From Streptomyces sp. S4.7 (GTDB taxonomy: Bacteria > Actinomycetota > Actinomycetes > Streptomycetales > Streptomycetaceae), in contig NZ_CP048397.1 in the NCBI RefSeq assembly GCF_010384365.1, positions 3,906,001 through 3,970,000 on the forward strand: a stretch of 64,000 bases of DNA. The letters are read 5' to 3'. The notes beneath the pieces are model-generated. The model did not search any database and was not told the DNA's origin. It was given only the letters and a program-made list of their open reading frames with translations. Positions 25,388 through 32,760 of the stretch are shown piece by piece. A program made the position numbers and the translations under genes. Numbering within the stretch: position 1 is the stretch's first letter; the number at the start of each line of letters is the position of its first letter.

Positions 25388-26329
25388 CTAACCCTGCCGG
25401 TCCAGCCATTCTGAGATCACGCGGTTGGTTTCTTCGGGCATTTCCCCCTGGATCCAGTGACCGCAGTCCAGGCCGACCACTTCCACGTTGGGCACGAACT
25501 CTGCCAGTCTTTCGAACCTCGGGACCGCGAAGTCCTGGTCGCCGTAGATCATGAGGGTGGGCTGCTTGATGATCGGGTCGGCGTCCGCCAGCTGGTGCCA
25601 GTTGCGGTCGAGGTTCCTGTACCAGTTGATGCCGCCCGTGAATCCCGACGTCTCGAACGCGGAGATGATGACGGCCAGGTCACTCTCAGTCATGACGGGT
25701 TCACCGAGTGGTGTTTCCGCCTTGGCGAGGTTGATGAATGCCATGCCCGGCTCAGGGGGTGCGGGGGGCACGTTCTTCCGGTAGAGGTTGCGGAGGAACT
25801 GGGAGGTGTTGGCATCGAATACGGCGTCCGCGACGCCCGGCTGCCGGTTGAAGTGGACGAAGTAGAAGTCGCCGCCGAGGAAGGTTTCCATGACCTCGAT
25901 CCACGGCGTTTCTCCGCGCTCCTGGTAAGGCAGGCTCAGGTTGATCAGCTTGTTCACCCGGTCGGGGTGCAGCAGGGTCAGTCCCCAGACGACGAACGCA
26001 CCCCAGTCGTGGCCGACGAAGGTGGCGTCCTCGTAGCCGTAGTGGTCCAGGAGCGCGACGAGGTCACCCGTCAGGTGTTCGATGTCGTAGTCCGTCACCT
26101 CGGTCAAGCGGGATGAGTTGCCATATCCCCGCTGGTTCGGTGCGATGACGTGGTAGCCGGCTGCGGCGAGGACGGGCATCTGGTGACGCCAGGTGATGGT
26201 GTGCTCCGGCCAGCCGTGGCAGAGCACGATGGGCTTGCCCTTGTTTTCCCGGCCTGCTTCGAAGACTTCGAGCTCCACACCGTTGACCTGGATGAGGGTG
26301 GGCTCGGGAAATTCTGCTTGGTTGAACAC
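25388..26329 (-). CDS. Epoxide hydrolase-like alpha/beta hydrolase
   Basis: A 313-aa enzyme from GTG 26329 (GAGGGAA upstream; more upstream starts overlap the divergent operator). HGWPEH supplies the oxyanion hole, and VGHDWGAFVVWGL carries the nucleophilic Asp expected of epoxide hydrolases rather than Ser. A cap domain with Tyr in GGINWYRNLDRNWH fits the two epoxide-opening tyrosines. GDQDFAVP and DCGHWIQGE give the acid and His. Probably a soluble detoxifying or catabolic enzyme. It lies inside the insertion and is divergent from a WYL regulator with a palindromic operator between them, suggesting substrate-responsive control. Confidence 0.88.
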   Translation of the reverse strand: MFNQAEFPEPTLIQVNGVELEVFEAGRENKGKPIVLCHGWPEHTITWRHQMPVLAAAGYHVIAPNQRGYGNSSRLTEVTDYDIEHLTGDLVALLDHYGYEDATFVGHDWGAFVVWGLTLLHPDRVNKLINLSLPYQERGETPWIEVMETFLGGDFYFVHFNRQPGVADAVFDANTSQFLRNLYRKNVPPAPPEPGMAFINLAKAETPLGEPVMTESDLAVIISAFETSGFTGGINWYRNLDRNWHQLADADPIIKQPTLMIYGDQDFAVPRFERLAEFVPNVEVVGLDCGHWIQGEMPEETNRVISEWLDRQG

Positions 26330-26401
26330 TGCATTCCCTCTCTGGGGGCGTTCGCCGGTGGTCGACCTCCTCGATGAGGTCATGTCGCCAGCTTGCTCCC
26401 C

Positions 26402-26426
26402 AAACCGGTCACCTCATGACCGGTTT
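26402..26426. promoter_or_regulatory. Perfect 10-bp inverted repeat, probable operator of the WYL regulator
   Basis: AAACCGGTCA (26402-26411) is exactly inverted at 26417-26426 with a 5-bp spacer. It lies in the 116-bp gap between the divergent hydrolase and regulator genes, 20 bases before the regulator start, placed to control both. Confidence 0.75.
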
Positions 26427-26445
26427 TTATGAGAGTTTTGTCGGT

Positions 26446-27426
26446 ATGCGATCCGATCGGCTGGTGGCCATACTCCTCTTGCTCCAACGGCGCGAGCAGG
26501 TGACAGCCGCGGAGGTCTCCCGCGAGCTGGACGTCTCCGAGCGCACCGCCCGCCGTGACCTCGACGCCCTGGCCATGGCCGGGGTGCCCGTGTACTCCGT
26601 GCAGGGCCGAGGTGGCGGCTGGCGCCTGGTGGGCGGTGCTCGTACCGACCTGTCCGGGTTGACCGCCAGTGAGGCGCGGGCCCTGTTCCTGGCTGTCGGT
26701 CCGGCCTCGGATGCGACGCCGGCGATGAAGGCGGCTCTGCGCAAGCTCGTCCACGCTCTACCGAAGCCCTTCCAGGTTCAGGCCGAGGCAGCGGCGGCGT
26801 CGCTGGTCGTAGACCCGCAGCGATGGGGGGCGAACCGGATCGAGCACCGGCCGCCTCGCTTCCTCGACGAGCTCCAGGACGCGGTGATCCGCGGCGTCCA
26901 GGTGTCGCTCGGCTACGTCGACAGCAAAGGCGTCGAAACCCGGAGAACCGTCCACCCGCTGGGCATCGTCGCCAAAGGTCCTGTGTGGTACCTCGTCTCC
27001 AACACCGAGACCGGGAGACGGGTCTTCCGGATCGACCGCGTGTCGTCCGCCGACCCGACCGGCGACCCTGTGCACCGACCCGGGGACTTCGACCTTGCCG
27101 AGAGCTGGAACGAGATCGCCACAGAGGTCGATCGCAAACGAACGCCGCTGGAGACCCAGGCGGTATGCACACCCGACGGGATAGGCATACTCCGGATGGC
27201 GCTCGGCGACCGGCTCGACGTGGGAGGTTCCACGACCGACGGCCGCATCGAGGTCGTGATCCGCGGCCCCAACGAGTACATCCTCGCCGGCGAGCTCTCC
27301 GGGCTGGTCGAATGGGTCGAGGTGACCGGCCCTCCGAGTGTCCGAGACCGCCTGGCCTCGATCGGCAACGCCCTCGTCGAACGATACGGCCGGTCGCGCA
27401 CCAGCGGAGACCTTCACCCGTCTTGA
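26446..27426 (+). CDS. YafY-type HTH/WYL-domain regulator
   Basis: A 326-aa protein starting MRSDRLVAILLLLQRREQ at 26446; a longer in-frame start would run through the operator. The N-terminal DeoR-like winged helix (residues 1-60) has VTAAEVSRELDVSERTARRDL. The WYL domain (about 140-225) has VSLGYVDSKGVETRRTVHPLG and GPVWYLVS, and a C-terminal WCX-like region follows. WYL domains bind small or nucleic-acid ligands. It most likely regulates itself and the divergent epoxide hydrolase through 26402-26426. It is a paralogue of the truncated regulator at 28683-29351. Confidence 0.92.
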   Translation: MRSDRLVAILLLLQRREQVTAAEVSRELDVSERTARRDLDALAMAGVPVYSVQGRGGGWRLVGGARTDLSGLTASEARALFLAVGPASDATPAMKAALRKLVHALPKPFQVQAEAAAASLVVDPQRWGANRIEHRPPRFLDELQDAVIRGVQVSLGYVDSKGVETRRTVHPLGIVAKGPVWYLVSNTETGRRVFRIDRVSSADPTGDPVHRPGDFDLAESWNEIATEVDRKRTPLETQAVCTPDGIGILRMALGDRLDVGGSTTDGRIEVVIRGPNEYILAGELSGLVEWVEVTGPPSVRDRLASIGNALVERYGRSRTSGDLHPS

Positions 27427-27498
27427 AGCGGACGAGGCAGGGCTTGGAGAAAAGTTCCGCTCAATAGGCTGGGTTTGTCCGTTCCGGCAGGAGCCCGG

Positions 27499-28113
27499 CT
27501 ACGACGCCGGCGGGTCCGCTGGCCTGGCCCTCTGCGGGTGGACCGTCTCGTGCCGGACCAGCATCGCCACGCACTCGGCAATCTTCCGGGTGCGCGTCTC
27601 GGCGCGCTTGACGGCATTGACCCGGTTGATGAGGGCGAAGCGGTTGGTCTTGGTGAGTACCTCGAACATCGCCTGCGCCGCTGGGTCGGCGGCGATCGCG
27701 GCGCGCAGGTCGGCCGGCACCTCCGCTTCCGATGACGGCGCATAGGCGGCCGTCCACCGCCCGTCGGCCTTCGCGGCGTCCACCGCGGCGCGGCCGGCGG
27801 GCAGCATCAGACCGGCCGCCTCCAACCGGGCCACGTTGGTGACGTTGCGCTGGGACCAGACGCTGCGGGGCCGGCGCGGGGTGAACCGCCGCCAGGAGCT
27901 CTCCTCATCGCGCTTGCGGGCCTGCCCGTCGATCCAGCCGAAGCACAGTGCCTCGTCGACCGCCTGCTGCCAGGTCAGCGTGGTAACGGTGCCGCCCTTC
28001 CTGGTCAGGGCGAGCCACACGCCAGGAGAGGCGGTGTGGTTGTCCAGCAGCCACGCGCGCAGCGCCGCGCCGTCGGCAACGATCAACTCATCCAGCTCGG
28101 TTCCGGTCACCAC
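27499..28113 (-). CDS. YdeI/OmpD-associated family protein
   Basis: A 204-aa protein. DNHTASPGVWLALTRKG, then QQAVDEALCFGWIDGQARKRDE and SWRRFTPRRPRSVWSQRNV, are characteristic of the YdeI family (bacteriocin-protection/OmpD-associated). The C-terminal YdhG-like portion has FEVLTKTNRFALINRVN and ends AECVAMLVRHE. Molecular function is not known. Convergent with the WYL regulator. The DNA between (27427-27498) has no obvious terminator. Part of the insertion cargo. Confidence 0.85.
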   Translation of the reverse strand: MVTGTELDELIVADGAALRAWLLDNHTASPGVWLALTRKGGTVTTLTWQQAVDEALCFGWIDGQARKRDEESSWRRFTPRRPRSVWSQRNVTNVARLEAAGLMLPAGRAAVDAAKADGRWTAAYAPSSEAEVPADLRAAIAADPAAQAMFEVLTKTNRFALINRVNAVKRAETRTRKIAECVAMLVRHETVHPQRARPADPPAS

Positions 28114-28204
28114 CGCAGGTTAGTGCCGCAACCAGGTGTCGCGACCTGCCGGGGTGACTCGTTGAGCCCGCAGCGTCGATGTCGGCCTGGCTCGCCCTCG
28201 CCGA

Positions 28205-28455
28205 CGCCACATGAAGAACGGCTGCCCTCTCCGGTCAGCTCAACGACCTCGGCGTCCCCACAGCCGCCGCCCGGACCGGAGCGATCCGCCACAGTGGGTC
28301 CTGGAGATGCCCGCCCCGTCGTCGACGCCCTCGGCTACCACGACGTCATCGCGACCCGCCTCGCATCCGAGGTCGGAGAAGACTGGAGTCCCTACGCCGA
28401 CGACCACGTACGGTCACCAGCAGGCTGGGCCCCAGTCGGAACTGGCGACAGTTGA
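28205..28455 (+). pseudogene. Recombinase C-terminal remnant (right copy), multiply frameshifted
   Basis: LNDLGVPTAAARTGAIR is read in one frame, WVLEMPAP in a second and PVVDALGYHDVIATRLASEVGE, then WAPVGTGDS in a third. Together they correspond to the C-terminal end of the left copy (AIRQQLLDMPAPVVADALGYHH). At least two frame changes lie between 28290 and 28325. Its 3' end is directly followed by the RidA-family N-terminal part. Confidence 0.65.
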
Positions 28456-28474
28456 ATACGCGAGCCCACCAGTA

Positions 28475-28621
28475 GTCGTGCTGAGGCTTGCCGTCGGCGC
28501 TCATCGCGGTCTGTCCCGAGATGTAGAGAGTCCGGGTGTGACCGGAGACGACCTCACCCTGGTTGAAGCCCATGTCCAGCGACCACGTCACGGGGTTGAC
28601 CGCCACTCGTTCCACTGCCAC
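28475..28621 (-). pseudogene. N-terminal third of the split RidA-family gene
   Basis: From GTG 28621 the minus strand encodes VAVERVAVNPVTWSLDMGF, NQGEVVSGHTRTLYISGQTAMSA and DGKPQHD. This is the typical start of a RidA/YjgF protein, including the GQTAMSADG strand. It stops matching at 28475, where the recombinase remnant's end begins. The C-terminal remainder is at 24423-24677. The start is approximate. Confidence 0.82.
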
Positions 28622-28682
28622 TTCGGTTCCATTCGTCTCGGCGACTTCGTGTGCAACGAGGGGTTCGGCGCTCGCCTCCGCC

Positions 28683-29351
28683 ATGCGGAAAGTGGTCGAC
28701 GCCCTGCCCGAGAGCCACCGGGCCTCCGCGAGTGACGCGGCCCAGCGTTTTCTCGTGGACCCGCAGACCGATCTGCTCTCACGCCGGCTGGTCACCGAGG
28801 AGGTGCCCGACACCACGATGATCGAGGTCAGGCGTGCCGTGCTCGCCGGGCACAAGCTGCGCATCCACTACGCGGCGACGGGCCAGGCGCCGCGGTGGCG
28901 GTCGGTGGACCCGATCGGGCTGGTGACCGTACGGGAGCGGGCCTACCTGCTGGCGACGAGATCCGGCGCGGACCGTACGTACCGGCTGTCGCGGGTGCTG
29001 GCCGCCGAGGGACTTCCCGAAGCGGCCGAGCGCCCGAACCGGGTGGATCTGGACCGGATCTGGCGGGAGCGCTCCGCGCGGTTCCTCTCCGGTGGTGACC
29101 ACATCACCGTGCTGGTGCGGGTGAGTCCGGCCCGGCGGGAGGACCTGCTGGACTCCGCGCTGGCTGTCCGGGCGGAGGAACCCGGGGCGGACGGCTGGCC
29201 GCGGCTGGAGGTGACCTTTCAGGATTTCCGGCATGCCGAATGGGCGCTTTGGCAGCTCGGTACGGACGCGGAGGCCCTGGCCCCGCGTTGGCTGCGTACG
29301 TCCCTGCGCGAGCGCGCCGTGGAGATCGCCGCTCGCTACGGGGACTCGTAG
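28683..29351 (+). pseudogene. WYL-domain regulator lacking its DNA-binding domain
   Basis: The frame encodes 222 residues from MRKVVDALPESHRASASDAAQ through the WYL domain (KLRIHYAATGQAPRWRSVDPIGLV, RERAYLLATR) to a C-terminal WCX-like region ending VEIAARYGDS. The first 100 or so residues, including the helix-turn-helix, are missing. The DNA before 28660 belongs to the oppositely oriented RidA-family gene. The intact paralogue at 26446-27426 shows what is lost. Probably an ancestral divergent ridA-regulator pair damaged by deletion; a DNA-binding-deficient product could still be made. Confidence 0.75.
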
Positions 29352-29445
29352 GGGCGCTTTCGGCATCGGAGCGGGGTCGGCGGTCGTCGGTGGTCTTCGG
29401 GCTGGCCCAGTCCTCCGTGGGAGGGCGTCCGGACGGAGGAAGTAC

Positions 29446-29790
29446 ATGAACGACCTCAGTGGTTTCAAGGACATCTCCCCGACCACGCTCGCCGAATCCC
29501 TGGGCCGCGGACAGGTCATGGACCTCGGCATCCGCCCGCTCTGGCCGTCGGTGCCGCGGATCGCCGGCCCGGCGTTCACCGTGCGGTGCGCGCCCGGTGA
29601 CAACCTCATGCTGCACGCGGCGATCTACCGCGCGGAGCCGGGCTCGGTGATCGTCGTCCAGGCGGGGGATGTGGATTACGCGCTGGCCGGCGGGAACGTG
29701 TGCGCCGTTGCCAGCGGCGCGGGATCGCGGGGTTCGTTCTCGACGGGGTGATGCGCGACCTGGCGGAGGTACGGGAGTTGAACTTCCCGG
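29446..29790 (+). pseudogene. RraA-family gene, frameshifted and truncated
   Basis: ATG 29446 follows GGAGGAAG. The product begins like RraA/HMG-aldolase-type proteins: RIAGPAFTVRCAPGDNLMLH, then GSVIVVQAGDVDYALAGGNVCAVA. At about 29712 one base is missing; the adjacent frame continues as QRRGIAGFVLDGVMRDLAEVREL. Similarity ends near NFPVWS (about 29790), where an unrelated methyltransferase fragment starts. The family length is about 200-220 residues, so the C-terminal half is deleted. Confidence 0.75.
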
Positions 29791-29805
29791 TCTGGTCCAG
29801 GGCTG

Positions 29806-30124
29806 CTACGAGCGCTTCGATCCGGCGACGCCTCCGGGGCTGCGGCCCCCCGCCGCGGCTGACGTCGACACCTCGGACCACGGTGACGAGGTCGCACGCA
29901 GCGGCCGGTTCGGCCCTGTCGCCGTCCGGCGCCATGAGTGGGACCTGACGTACACGACATCGGAGTACCTGGACGTCCTGCGGACCTACTCCGGCCACCG
30001 CGCACTCTTGCCGCAGGCCCGTGAGGGGCTGCTGGCGTGCGTCGCGGGACTGATCGACGGGCGGTACGGCGGCCGGATCACCAAGCGGTACCTGACCGAG
30101 CTGCGGGTGGCGCGAACGGTGTGA
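29806..30124 (+). pseudogene. 3' fragment of a class I SAM methyltransferase gene
   Basis: QGCYERFDPATPPGLRPPAA, then FGPVAVRRHEWDLTYTTSEYL and VLRTYSGHRALLPQAREGLL, with a closing GRITKRYLTELRVA, match the C-terminal part of Streptomyces methyltransferases. The SAM-binding N-terminal domain is absent. The fragment is joined in frame to leftover RraA-region DNA, giving an open frame from 29669 that should not be taken as a gene. Confidence 0.65.
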
Positions 30125-30215
30125 TCGTCGCGATCCCGTCCTCCCGTGACCGGCCGGGACCCTGTGACCGGCCGGCTCGGCTGGACGCCCTCCCGGATCC
30201 GTCGGCGCCGGCGGA

Positions 30216-30926
30216 TCAGTCGAGGACGTGCCGCAGATACAGCCGCGGATCGGACAGATAGCGGCGCCAGTGGTCCACCAGGGCCAGGTCGTCCCAGGTG
30301 GTCCGGCGCATGCCGTGGTCGCCGACCTCGATGATGTCCGCGCCCGGGAGCGCGGTCAGCAGCGGGGAGTGCGTGGCGCAGATGACCTGGCCGCCGTTCT
30401 GCGCCAACTGGTCCATGTGGCCGATGAGTTCGAGGCAGGACTGGAAGGAGAGCGCGGCCTCCGGTTCGTCCATCACATACAGCCCGGCCTGCTGGAACTT
30501 CTGCCGGAACACCGCCAGGAAGCCCTCGCCGTGGCTGGCCGACTCCGGGTCGAAACTCTCGCGCTTCAGCGCGTCCATCGCCGTCTCCGCGCGCAGGAAG
30601 AATCCCTGCCGCGCCGACCAGTTGCCGAGCATCCGTCTGCCCCGGCCCGGCGCCGCGTCGAAGCGGAGCCTTTCGCCCAGTGGCGACTTGGCGCGCGGAC
30701 TGGCGTAACGCCAGTCGTGCGAGCTGCCCCACGGGTCGAGGCCGAAGCCCTCCGCGAGCGCCTCCACGAGCGTCGACTTGCCGGAGCCGTTCTCGCCGAC
30801 GAGGAAGGTCACGGGGGCGGTGAAGTTCAGACCGCCCGCCAGCAGCTCGGCGACGCACGGCACCGACCAGGGCCAGACATCCGCTTCTCCCGGGGGCCTC
30901 GATGCGTACGCACGTTCGACGATCAC
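30216..30926 (-). CDS. AAA/ABC-type ATPase (COG3910-like)
   Basis: A 236-aa stand-alone ATPase. Walker A is FLVGENGSGKSTLVEAL (about residues 40-56). The signature region is reduced, as in SMC/RecF-like ATPases, and HGEGFLAVFRQKFQ precedes Walker B GLYVMDEPEAALS. A switch His follows in VICATHSPLLTALPGADI. Such proteins are soluble and usually lack a transporter partner; some act in DNA repair or defence-like contexts. No partner gene adjoins. The upstream gene is the VWA protein, separated by a strong hairpin. Confidence 0.85.
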   Translation of the reverse strand: MIVERAYASRPPGEADVWPWSVPCVAELLAGGLNFTAPVTFLVGENGSGKSTLVEALAEGFGLDPWGSSHDWRYASPRAKSPLGERLRFDAAPGRGRRMLGNWSARQGFFLRAETAMDALKRESFDPESASHGEGFLAVFRQKFQQAGLYVMDEPEAALSFQSCLELIGHMDQLAQNGGQVICATHSPLLTALPGADIIEVGDHGMRRTTWDDLALVDHWRRYLSDPRLYLRHVLD

Positions 30927-30953
30927 CTCTCGACCCTCTCACAGGACCGGACA

Positions 30954-30995
30954 ACGAGACGCGCCCTCCGTGGTCGGCCGGAGGGCGCGTCTCGT
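30954..30995 (-). terminator. Strong hairpin between VWA gene and AAA ATPase gene
   Basis: A 17-bp perfect stem (30954-30970 with 30979-30995) and an 8-base loop, 41 bases beyond the VWA gene stop on the minus strand. It separates the two minus-strand genes into different transcripts. Confidence 0.85.
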
Positions 30996-31035
30996 GGTGG
31001 AGATGGGTGGCGCGGGGTGGATCAGGTGGCGGGCC

Positions 31036-32388
31036 TCAGGAGTTGCGGGCCGACCACCAGGCCGGGAGCGCCGCGAGCAACTCGCCGTAGACCTCCGCGT
31101 CCGAAAGGTCCTTCGGGGCGGGGCCCGCGTGGAAGAACGCCACGTTCGGCGCCTTCTCGTCCGCGCCCAGCTTCCGCGCGAAGTCGAAACCCTTCGCGTC
31201 GTGCTCGCCGAACGCCACGAACTGCCAGAACAGCGGCAGCTTCGCCGCGTCCGCGAACGCCTTCTCCGCAGCCTGCTTGGCCGTCGGCGCGCCGTCCGTC
31301 TGGAAGATCACCAGCGCGGGGCCGGAGTTGCCCGACTTCTCGTGCAGGGCGACGACCTCTTCCACCGCGCGGTGGTAGTTCGTACGGCCCATGTGACCGA
31401 GCCCGGCGTGCAGTTCGTCCACCCGGCTCTCGTACGAGGTGAGGGAGACCTCGCCCGTACCGTCGATGTCCGTCGAGAAGAAGACGACCGGCACGGTCGC
31501 CTTCTTGTCCAACTGGGCCGAGAGCGCCAGCGTCTGTTCGGCGAGGTGCTGCGCGCTGCCGTCCTTGAAGTACGGGCGCATGGAACCCGAACGGTCGAGT
31601 ACGAGGTAGACGGTCACCCGCTCCCCGGCCAGACCGGCGGCCTTGAGCGCGACGCCCGCGGCCTTGTACGAGTCGAGGAGTTCGGGCGCGCTGGTCTTGA
31701 CCCGCGCGGCGGAGTTCGCGGGCTTGCCCGCGGGGGCGGGGGTGGGCTCGGGCTGCGCCGCGACGGCCGGCTCGGGTGTCGGGTGGGGTACGACCTCGGC
31801 GGTGACCGGCTCGGGTTCGGGGTCGGGTGCGACCTCGGCCACGACGGGCTCGGACTTGGGGGTGGGCTCCGGCTCGGGCCGCGCTTCGGCGACCGGCTCG
31901 GGTGCGACCTCGGTGACGTCCGGCTCGGGGGTCGGCTCGGCGGCGACCTCCGCCACCGGCTCCGCCGGCTTCGCGGGCTCCGGCTCGACCACCGGTTCAG
32001 GTTCCGCCTCCGGTTCCGGCGTGGACTGGGCCTGGGCCGGGACCGTCGCCGTCTTCGGCTCCTCCCGCTTCGTCTGCGCCGGGACACTGGGGTTGTCGAA
32101 GGCGGCGGCGACCAGATCCTCGGCCTTCTCCTCCTCCGTCTTCTTGCTCGGCGTGGGCTTCTCCGCCGTTACTTCGTCCGCGGCGGGTGACGGCTCCTTG
32201 GCCGGCGCGGGCACCTTGGCGGTGGCCTTCGCCGACTCGGCCGTCGTGGTCGCCGTGCTCGCGGAGGGCGTTGTGGACTCCGACTGATGCGAGCGATCGG
32301 TCTGGGCCGGCACCGACGTGGCCACCGACTCGTCACTCTCCGCACGCTCGCGTCCAAACACCTTGCGCAGCAAGCTCCGAATGCCCAT
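31036..32388 (-). CDS. VWA-domain protein, TerF-like, with long Pro-Glu linker
   Basis: A 450-aa protein. The N-terminus [17 protein letters not shown] is followed by about 215 residues of low-complexity Ala/Pro/Glu/Val sequence with many PEPEP repeats. The C-terminal 220 residues form a von Willebrand A domain: [13 protein letters not shown], a Thr in TDIDGTGEV and Asp in QTDGAPT. The ending [13 protein letters not shown] and the [22 protein letters not shown] segment match TerF/tellurium-resistance VWA proteins. These bind divalent metal and act with Ter proteins in stress responses. No other ter gene is in the window. Cytoplasmic; the linker is probably disordered. Confidence 0.88.
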   Translation of the reverse strand: MGIRSLLRKVFGRERAESDESVATSVPAQTDRSHQSESTTPSASTATTTAESAKATAKVPAPAKEPSPAADEVTAEKPTPSKKTEEEKAEDLVAAAFDNPSVPAQTKREEPKTATVPAQAQSTPEPEAEPEPVVEPEPAKPAEPVAEVAAEPTPEPDVTEVAPEPVAEARPEPEPTPKSEPVVAEVAPDPEPEPVTAEVVPHPTPEPAVAAQPEPTPAPAGKPANSAARVKTSAPELLDSYKAAGVALKAAGLAGERVTVYLVLDRSGSMRPYFKDGSAQHLAEQTLALSAQLDKKATVPVVFFSTDIDGTGEVSLTSYESRVDELHAGLGHMGRTNYHRAVEEVVALHEKSGNSGPALVIFQTDGAPTAKQAAEKAFADAAKLPLFWQFVAFGEHDAKGFDFARKLGADEKAPNVAFFHAGPAPKDLSDAEVYGELLAALPAWWSARNS

Positions 32389-32630
32389 GGGCGAGGCCTT
32401 TCAGATGAGTTGGGTGCGGCATATATCCGCATTTGGAACAGGGGATCCGGGGGTGCGCCCGGACCGAAACTCGGCATCCCTGGCCACGGCGGATACGTAA
32501 GGTTAGCGGCCACCCGGCGCCTGCCCCGGCAGGGGCGCCCCGGGACCTGGAATGTGCCTCCGACGAATGCCCGGCCGACACCCGGCCCACGCCCGGCCGA
32601 TGCCCCCGGAGACCCGGTGAATGCGCGGTC

Positions 32631-32655
32631 GGCTCACATTCATTCCGCGTTCATC
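32631..32655 (+). promoter_or_regulatory. Possible PHO box upstream of PhoX
   Basis: GTTCATC at 32649 and ATTCATT at 32638 are 11 bp apart, the repeat period of Streptomyces PhoP direct-repeat units (consensus GTTCACC). GGCTCAC at 32631 is a weaker third element. The site lies 106 bp before the PhoX start, appropriate for phosphate-starvation control. Matches are imperfect. Confidence 0.4.
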
Positions 32656-32760
32656 TCGAGGCCGCTGAACCGGGTGCCTACGCGCATAGCGTCGCCGCCG
32701 TACATATCCCGACACATTGTCGGCGCAGGGCGCGCCGAGCAAAGCCCACCGGAGGGGAAA

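Larger units (their letters stand above)
24678..28474. mobile_element. About 3.8-kb insertion interrupting a RidA-family gene, with recombinase remnants at both ends
   Basis: The two parts of the RidA-family gene are colinear on the minus strand and abut at PQHD | GDM, so 24678-28474 can be read as inserted DNA. It holds a tyrosine-recombinase remnant (24885-25313), an epoxide hydrolase, a WYL regulator, a YdeI-like gene and a second recombinase remnant (28205-28455). The two remnants are in direct orientation and share the C-terminal motif GWAP-x-x-TG-x-S plus a common 3' end, CGCGAGCCCA, at 25317-25326 and 28459-28468. CACCA occurs at both outer junctions (24674-24678 and 28467-28471) and could be a target duplication. 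Exact ends are inferred. Confidence 0.65.

Noticed and set aside
29669..30124. A 151-codon intact gene
   Set aside because: Its first 45 codons are leftover RraA-region DNA read in the wrong frame; only the methyltransferase tail is real sequence.
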